Source: Hydrogenophaga sp. (GTDB lineage: Bacteria; Pseudomonadota; Gammaproteobacteria; Burkholderiales; Burkholderiaceae_C). From it: a stretch of DNA of 10,690 nt. Positions 6,875-10,690 of the stretch are shown here, piece after piece (the stretch's first letter is position 1; the number at the start of each line of letters is the position of its first letter). The stretch lies in contig JAIFNE010000088.1 in NCBI GenBank assembly GCA_020047875.1, forward strand, positions 1 through 10,690, read 5' to 3'. The notes beneath the pieces are model-generated. The model saw nothing but the letters and a program-made list of their open reading frames with translations, was not told the DNA's origin and did no database searches. A program made the position numbers and the translations under genes.

Positions 6875-6885
6875 CTGATGCATAC
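6867..6885. promoter_or_regulatory. Dyad operator candidate overlapping the -24 box
   Basis: GTATGC (6867-6872) and GCATAC (6880-6885) form a perfect inverted repeat with a 7-nt spacer. It contains a symmetric T-N11-A (6870 and 6882), the loose signature of LysR-type sites, though GntR-type binding would fit equally well. It covers the -24 promoter box, so a protein bound here would block sigma-54 RNA polymerase. No regulator gene lies in the window. Confidence 0.4.
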
Positions 6886-6953
6886 CGCGGCATCCAGCAC
6901 TTTTGACCGCTGCGGGCGGTTTGCAGCCCACGATTCTTCTGCCGCGCAGCCTG

Positions 6954-7253
6954 CTAGGCCTCTCGCACAGACAGCACCCGCGTGGCGATCATGTCCAGGC
7001 TGGGCCGGGCCACGCCCTGCTTGTCGGTCCACACCTTGGGCGTGAGCGCGCCGGCCAGCGTGAGCGCGTCGCCATCAGCAAGCGCCAGCAAGGCGGCGCC
7101 CGGCGCCTCGTCAAACGCGATCACGTTGACGATGAACTCCTCGTCGGCCCGGTTGCGCGCCAGCGCCCGGGCCACGATGTAGGTGCGCCCCGCTTTGTCT
7201 ACACGGCGCGAGGCATCGCCCATCAGGCGGCCGGCCACCAGTCCATCGATCAT
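6954..7253 (-). CDS. Short single-stranded DNA-binding protein-like OB-fold protein
   Basis: A 99-residue protein resembling bacterial SSB. The opening MIDGLVAGRL and the run AGRTYIVARALAR, then FIVNVIAFDE, ALADGDALTLAGALTPKVW and a closing SLDMIATRVLS, follow the strand order of an SSB OB-fold. It ends shortly after the fold and lacks the disordered tail and acidic tip (DDDIPF type) through which the housekeeping SSB recruits partners. It is therefore probably an accessory paralogue or a specialised relative. The ATG at 7251-7253 opens the fold directly; no strong ribosome site is seen. It lies 37 nt after the 159-aa gene and is probably co-transcribed with it. It ends about 80 nt before the sigma-54 promoter of atzF, with no terminator in between. 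Role unproven. Confidence 0.72.
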   Translation of the reverse strand: MIDGLVAGRLMGDASRRVDKAGRTYIVARALARNRADEEFIVNVIAFDEAPGAALLALADGDALTLAGALTPKVWTDKQGVARPSLDMIATRVLSVREA

Positions 7254-7290
7254 GTGTGGGCTTTCGGGTGGGTTGTTGAAACGGTGACCA

Positions 7291-7770
7291 TCAGCCGCGC
7301 GGCTTCTCGAAGCCGGCCAGCACCCAGGCCTCGGCGCTGGACACGGTGAGCTTGAAGCTGGGCGGCACCGGCACCAGCGCCAGCGTGTCGCCCAACTCGT
7401 CCTCGGCGCGCAGGGTGGCGGTGGCGCCCTCCTCGTCCGGCACGATGGCCAGCGCCACGCGCACGCGCCGCCCGCCCACCGTCACGCTCAGGTTTTTGTT
7501 CAGCTCGGCAAAGCGCTGCTGCTCGGAGCGGCGAATCACCTCCTTGGCGGTTTTCACCAGGGTGTTGAAGGCGTTGGTGTCCAGCGGCTTGGGGTTTTTC
7601 TTGTCGCGCCCCATGGTCCAGGGGCCCACCAGCGCTGGCTCGGCGCCACCGTCCAGAAACATGGCCACGGCCCAGCCATCGTCGTCTTCGTTTTTGACCA
7701 CGCGCGCGGTCCAGTGGCCGTCGCGCCACACGCGGTCTTCGTGAATGGGGTCTTGGGTGTCTTGCGTCAT
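7291..7770 (-). CDS. Conserved-looking protein of unknown function (159 aa)
   Basis: I do not recognise this protein. It is 159 residues, soluble (no signal peptide or membrane segment), with an acidic, tryptophan-rich first third (VWRDGHWTARVV, DDDGWAVAMFLDGG, VGPWTMGRDKKNPKPL), a helical middle (NTLVKTAKEVIRRSEQQ) and a strand-rich second half. Coding character is clear: GC is about 77% in 7381-7440 and the frame stays open. The frame continues upstream to 8205, but that part is antisense to the chemoreceptor, so the ATG at 7768-7770 is chosen. It precedes the SSB-like gene by 37 nt in the same direction, which suggests a shared transcript. The start lacks an obvious ribosome site. Confidence 0.75.
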   Translation of the reverse strand: MTQDTQDPIHEDRVWRDGHWTARVVKNEDDDGWAVAMFLDGGAEPALVGPWTMGRDKKNPKPLDTNAFNTLVKTAKEVIRRSEQQRFAELNKNLSVTVGGRRVRVALAIVPDEEGATATLRAEDELGDTLALVPVPPSFKLTVSSAEAWVLAGFEKPRG

Positions 7771-7800
7771 GCGGCGATGGTACGCGGCGGGCGGGCCAGG

Positions 7801-7824
7801 GCTGGCGTTGCTCGCGATGCCAGC
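7801..7824. other. Hairpin in the divergent intergenic region
   Basis: GCTGGC (7801-7806) pairs with GCCAGC (7819-7824), and the inner bases add further pairs (7808-7817, 7810-7815, 7811-7814, with two G-T wobbles). The stem is nearly continuous with a tiny loop. It lies about 30 nt upstream of the 159-aa gene and could sit in its leader RNA. There is no T-run, so it is not a terminator. Confidence 0.35.
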
Positions 7825-7852
7825 AAATGACCAAAAAGGCCCCCTCAATTGA

Positions 7853-7863
7853 TCGGTTACCGA
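7853..7863. promoter_or_regulatory. Short palindrome between the divergent genes
   Basis: TCGGT-T-ACCGA is a perfect 5+1+5 palindrome in the 187-nt divergent region between the 159-aa gene and the chemoreceptor. The position suits an operator. No convincing sigma-70 boxes or FliA (sigma-28) chemotaxis promoter could be found around it, so this is only a candidate. Confidence 0.25.
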
Positions 7864-7957
7864 ACCAATACAAGCAGCAAGATCGAGACCCAAGCGCAGT
7901 CCTTGCACCCACACCTCAGAGTTTCGTCGCTTCCCAAAACCAGAAAGGCCAGTTGCC

Positions 7958-9514
7958 GTGATCAATGAATGGACCCTCAAGAAGCGCATGACGCTCACCT
8001 TCGGCGCTATCCTGGCGCTGGCGTTCGCGCTGATCGCGATCGCGGTAATCAAGACCAGCATGCTGCGCGAGACGGTGAAATGGAACGACCACACCCATGC
8101 GGTACTGGACGAGGCCGACAGCATGCTGCTGAACATGGTCAACATCGAGACCGGCCTGCGTGGTTTCGTGGCAGGGGCAGATGAAAAATTCCTCGAACCG
8201 TTCATTCAAGGGGAGAAGGACTTTCTGGCGGCCTTCAGCGAGGCCAAGTCGCTGACGTCGGACAACCCAGCCCAGCAGGACCGCCTGGCGCGGCTGATGG
8301 CAGACCACAAAGCTTTTATGGCCGTGGCGGGCGCTCTCCTTGAGAAGCGTCGCGGCGCCACAGCGGGCACCGACACACAGGACGAGCTGTTTCGAGAGTT
8401 CAGCGCCGGCAAAGACAAGGCCGCCATGGATGCTTTCCGGGCAGGTGTGGCTGAGTTTTCCAAGGTCGAGGAGGATTTGTTGACACAGCGCTCGGCAGCA
8501 CTCAACTCAACCATGTCGTCCACCACCACCATCATGGTGGGCGGCGGCGCCATGCTGGCGGTGCTCACCGCTTTGCTCGGCTGGGCACTGATGCGCAGCG
8601 TGTCCCGCCAACTCGGCGCCGACCCGAGCGAGGCAGCGGCCACGGTGAACGCGGTGGCCGCGGGCGACCTCACGGTGCAGATCCGGCTGCTGCCGGGCGA
8701 CACCCGCAGCCTGATGGCAGCGCTGGCCCGCATGCGCGACAGCCTGGCGAAGGTGGTCGCCGAGGTGCGCAGCAACTCAGAAAGCGTGGCCACGGCCAGC
8801 GCCCAGATTGCACAAGGCAACCACGACCTCTCGGGCCGCACCGAGCAGCAAGCCAGCGCGCTGGAAGAAACCGCGGCCACCATGGAGCAACTGGGCGCCA
8901 CCGTGCGCAAAAACGCCGACAGCGCCAAGCAGGCCAACCAACTGGCCCAAGGCGCCTCGACCGTGGCCGCGCAGGGTGGCGACGTGGTGGGCAAGGTGGT
9001 GGTGACCATGCAGGACATCAACAGCAGCAGCCGCCAAATCAGCGACATCATCAGCGTGATCGACGGCATTGCCTTCCAGACCAACATCCTGGCGCTGAAC
9101 GCCGCGGTGGAAGCCGCGCGCGCGGGCGAGCAGGGCCGCGGCTTTGCGGTGGTGGCCTCCGAGGTGCGCAGCCTGGCGCAACGCAGTGCCGAGGCTGCCA
9201 AGGAAATCAAGTTGCTGATCACCCGCAGCGTGGAGCAGGTGGAGCAAGGCACCTCGCTGGTGGATCAGGCAGGCCAGACCATGAGCGAAATCGTGGGCTC
9301 GATTCAGCGGGTGACCGACATCGTGGCCGAAATCAGCGCGGCCAGTGCAGAGCAAAGCTCGGGCGTGTCGCAGGTGGGTGAGGCGGTGACCCAGATGGAT
9401 CAGGCCACGCAGCAAAACGCTGCGCTGGTGGAAGAAAGCGCTGCGGCCTCGGCCAGCTTGCAGGGGCAGGCGCAGCAGCTGGTGAACGCCGTGGCGGTGT
9501 TCAAACTGGCTTGA
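7958..9514 (+). CDS. Methyl-accepting chemotaxis protein with CHASE3/four-helix-type sensor domain
   Basis: A 518-residue inner-membrane chemoreceptor. Order: cytoplasmic tip; TM1 about 12-31; periplasmic sensor 32-190, with a NIETGLRGF motif (62-70) that points to a CHASE3 or related helical-bundle domain; TM2 about 191-212; HAMP 213-266 (AAGDLTV); then a long coiled-coil signalling domain. The hairpin tip that contacts CheW and CheA, IDGIAFQTNILALNAAVEA, begins at Ile368. Candidate methylation stretches include SALEETAATMEQLG. The protein ends AVAVFKLA without the NWETF-like pentapeptide that tethers CheR/CheB. Start is GTG at 7958-7960, supported by AAAGG 9 nt upstream. It stands alone, not in a che cluster. 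The ligand cannot be told; its closeness to the nitrogen operon does not show a link. Confidence 0.95.
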   Translation: MINEWTLKKRMTLTFGAILALAFALIAIAVIKTSMLRETVKWNDHTHAVLDEADSMLLNMVNIETGLRGFVAGADEKFLEPFIQGEKDFLAAFSEAKSLTSDNPAQQDRLARLMADHKAFMAVAGALLEKRRGATAGTDTQDELFREFSAGKDKAAMDAFRAGVAEFSKVEEDLLTQRSAALNSTMSSTTTIMVGGGAMLAVLTALLGWALMRSVSRQLGADPSEAAATVNAVAAGDLTVQIRLLPGDTRSLMAALARMRDSLAKVVAEVRSNSESVATASAQIAQGNHDLSGRTEQQASALEETAATMEQLGATVRKNADSAKQANQLAQGASTVAAQGGDVVGKVVVTMQDINSSSRQISDIISVIDGIAFQTNILALNAAVEAARAGEQGRGFAVVASEVRSLAQRSAEAAKEIKLLITRSVEQVEQGTSLVDQAGQTMSEIVGSIQRVTDIVAEISAASAEQSSGVSQVGEAVTQMDQATQQNAALVEESAAASASLQGQAQQLVNAVAVFKLA

Positions 9515-9548
9515 GGCAACGCTGAACCAGTCCCTCTCGGCGCGGTCA

Positions 9549-10067
9549 TCACGGCGCTGGCCGGTCGGGCTTTCTTTTCTTCAACGGTTCCGTGGCGCGG
9601 GGTCTGGACGCTTTCAACGGCCCCGGAGCCTGCCCCTGCAGCTGCTCCAGCCACAGCAGCGTTTCAGCGTGCGCCAGGAACCGGCGCAGGTAGTGCGGCG
9701 AGAGCTCACCCATGCGGGCCAGGGTGTCGAGCATCAGGCGCTGCGGGTTGAGGGGACCGGCGTTTTGCGGGGCACGGGCCTGGGCCTGCTGCACCTGCAC
9801 CTCGGCGGCCAGGCGCTCCCAGGTTTCGCGAAACCGCTGCGCGCTGCGCAGCGCGGGCCAGCCACCGCTGCAGCCCCCCAGATCCATCCCGCTGCCCGCG
9901 GCCTGCAAGCCTTCGCTGGCGGCCTTTGCCGCCTGGGCGATGTGGGCGTTCAGGGTGGCCAGCGGTGATGAACTGGTAAGCCCTTCGACTGGCTCAGGGC
10001 GAACGGACAGGTTGGTGCGCCCCGGCTTGGCTGGAGCGGCAGATGGGTCGCGGCCCGCGTTTTTCAT
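9549..10067 (-). CDS. DUF2894-family protein
   Basis: A 172-residue soluble protein of unknown function. The central block (about 95-142: ARAPQNAGPLNPQRL, ELSPHYLRRFLAHAETLLWLEQL) matches my memory of the DUF2894 family of Burkholderiales, which tends to follow an OmpA-like gene exactly as here. The first 90 residues are low-complexity Ala/Pro-rich and then helical, and the last 20 are basic (PLKKRKPDRP). Residues 20-30 (LSVRPEPVEGL) are encoded by a REP-like repeat inserted in frame. The ATG at 10065-10067 is 6 nt after the stop of the OmpA-like gene, so coupled translation is likely. The 3' end converges on the chemoreceptor with only 34 nt between stops. Confidence 0.75.
   Translation of the reverse strand: MKNAGRDPSAAPAKPGRTNLSVRPEPVEGLTSSSPLATLNAHIAQAAKAASEGLQAAGSGMDLGGCSGGWPALRSAQRFRETWERLAAEVQVQQAQARAPQNAGPLNPQRLMLDTLARMGELSPHYLRRFLAHAETLLWLEQLQGQAPGPLKASRPRATEPLKKRKPDRPAP
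9978..10008. repeat. REP-like palindromic repeat inside a coding sequence
   Basis: The core GCCCTTCGACTGGCTCAGGG, followed by CGAACGG, matches a dispersed element that I recall as very frequent in Comamonadaceae and related genomes (usual form CCCTTCGACaGGCTCAGGGCGAAC). GCCCT (9980-9984) and AGGGC (9996-10000) form the stem. It lies in the DUF2894 gene and is read through in frame. Confidence 0.75.
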
Positions 10068-10073
10068 CGCACG

Positions 10074-10690
10074 CTACTCGGTGATGGCTGCGCCCGGCGC
10101 GGGCACCGTCGGGCCGGGCGCGGGCACCGCGGTATTGCTCACGGGCGCGGCCCGGGGCACCGGCGCCATTTCCACCCGGCGGTTGAGCGCGCGACCGGCC
10201 TCGCTGGCGTTGCTGGCCACCGGCTGCTGGGCGCCGAAGGCAGCGCTGAACACGCGCTCGCGCGGCATGCCTTGCGCAATCAGGGTGCGGGTGACGGTGA
10301 GCGCGCGCTGGGCCGACAGCTCCAGGTTGTCCTGGTAGCGGGCGTTGCCGGCGCCGATGGGCTTGTCGTCGGTGAAGCCGCTGACCATCAGCATTTCGTC
10401 GCGCTCGCCCAGGTACACCCGCAGCGGTGGCACCAGCGCCTGCAGCAGCTGCTCGCCGTCGGGGCGCAGCCGGTCGGCGTTGAGGTCGAACAGCACGCTG
10501 CCGCTGATGCCGATGCGCCCGTTGTCCAGCGTGACGCGGCCGCTGGCCAGCGGAATGGCGAGCGCCTTTTCCAGCGCCACGCGGCGGGCCTCTTCCTGCT
10601 GGCGCTTGGCCACCTCGGCCTGCAGCGTGTTGACCAGGTCCACCTGCGTGAGCAGCACGCCGATGAACACCAGCACAAACGCGCCCACCA
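10074..10690 (-). CDS. OmpA/MotB-family cell-envelope protein (5' end outside window)
   Basis: The frame enters from the right edge and ends at TAG 10074-10076, giving about 205 residues. It begins within a membrane segment (GAFVLVFIGVLL). A short charged coiled-coil stretch follows (LQAEVAKRQQEEARRVALEKAL), then an OmpA-type peptidoglycan-binding domain: SVLFDLNADRLRPDG, VSGFTDDKPI, NLELSAQRAL, GMPRERVFSAAFG and GRALNRRVEM are the family blocks. A single N-terminal anchor plus OmpA domain resembles MotB-like inner-membrane proteins more than an OmpA barrel. The tail is Pro/Ala-rich with a 7-residue repeat (VPAPGPT, VPAPGAA). The GTG near 10688 is probably internal, as the upstream part is cut off. 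It is paired with the DUF2894 gene 6 nt downstream. Confidence 0.88.
   Translation of the reverse strand, partial: VGAFVLVFIGVLLTQVDLVNTLQAEVAKRQQEEARRVALEKALAIPLASGRVTLDNGRIGISGSVLFDLNADRLRPDGEQLLQALVPPLRVYLGERDEMLMVSGFTDDKPIGAGNARYQDNLELSAQRALTVTRTLIAQGMPRERVFSAAFGAQQPVASNASEAGRALNRRVEMAPVPRAAPVSNTAVPAPGPTVPAPGAAITE
10096..10129. repeat. Two-copy 21-bp period repeat in the OmpA-like tail
   Basis: GGCGCGGGCACCG occurs at 10096-10108 and again at 10117-10129, a period of 21 bp or seven codons. It encodes the repeated VPAPG units of the C-terminal tail. This is a likely slippage-prone spot of variable length between strains. Confidence 0.5.

Noticed and set aside
6906..6920. Dyad ACCGC-N5-GCGGT after the SSB-like gene as a terminator
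   Set aside because: The stem is only 5 bp and on the minus strand is followed by CAAAA rather than a T-run.
7849..7957. Sigma-70 or FliA promoter for the chemoreceptor
   Set aside because: TTGATC at 7849 has no acceptable -10 box at proper spacing, and no TAAA-N15-GCCGATAA-like FliA site is present.
8206..9252. Minus-strand open frame of 348 codons opposite the chemoreceptor
   Set aside because: The plus strand carries the textbook chemoreceptor signalling domain; the antisense product is Ser/Ala-rich shadow.
1..10690. CRISPR array, tRNA, rRNA, intact insertion sequence or phage genes
   Set aside because: No regularly spaced repeats, tRNA-like cloverleaf, transposase or integrase coding sequence was found on either strand by reading.

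Overview
The window reads as a GC-rich betaproteobacterium, most likely of the family Comamonadaceae. The grounds are the Burkholderiales-type OmpA/DUF2894 pair, the chemoreceptor with a lysine/glutamine-rich end that lacks a tether pentapeptide, a REP-like repeat common in this group, and the codon use. No taxon was tested by search, so this is an inference.

Layout. 1-213 (+) is the 3' end of an alpha/beta hydrolase. It converges on a seven-gene minus-strand operon (347-6827) that fills most of the window. In transcription order (right to left) the operon is: allophanate hydrolase (AtzF type), a NitT/TauT-type ABC importer (Tat-exported binding protein, permease, ATPase), then AtzG (small GatC-like subunit), AtzE (amidase-signature hydrolase) and AtzH (DUF3225/NTF2-fold). 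The genes are packed with 4-nt overlaps or gaps of 1-3 nt, apart from a 63-nt gap after atzF. Upstream of atzF is a well-spaced sigma-54 (-24/-12) promoter, overlapped by a perfect 6-bp dyad. This suggests nitrogen-limitation control and fixes the atzF start.

Further right are a small SSB-like OB-fold protein and an unrecognised 159-aa protein (both minus, probably co-transcribed). A divergent plus-strand methyl-accepting chemotaxis receptor (7958-9514) follows. It converges on a minus-strand pair, a DUF2894 protein and an OmpA/MotB-like protein cut by the window end. A REP-like repeat lies inside the DUF2894 coding sequence.

How the operon would work. In the known cyanuric acid pathway, AtzE-AtzG deaminates 1-carboxybiuret, AtzH takes 1,3-dicarboxyurea to allophanate, and AtzF splits allophanate to ammonia and CO2. 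All of these are present here with their catalytic residues, together with a dedicated importer. The ring-opening enzyme AtzD, a biuret hydrolase, a urea carboxylase and an AtzR-type regulator are all absent from the window. The operon therefore looks like a nitrogen-regulated uptake and mineralisation module for a ureide- or biuret-like compound whose identity is open. Its base composition is lower in GC than both flanks, which fits an inserted accessory module. No stretch longer than about 190 bases lacks a gene.
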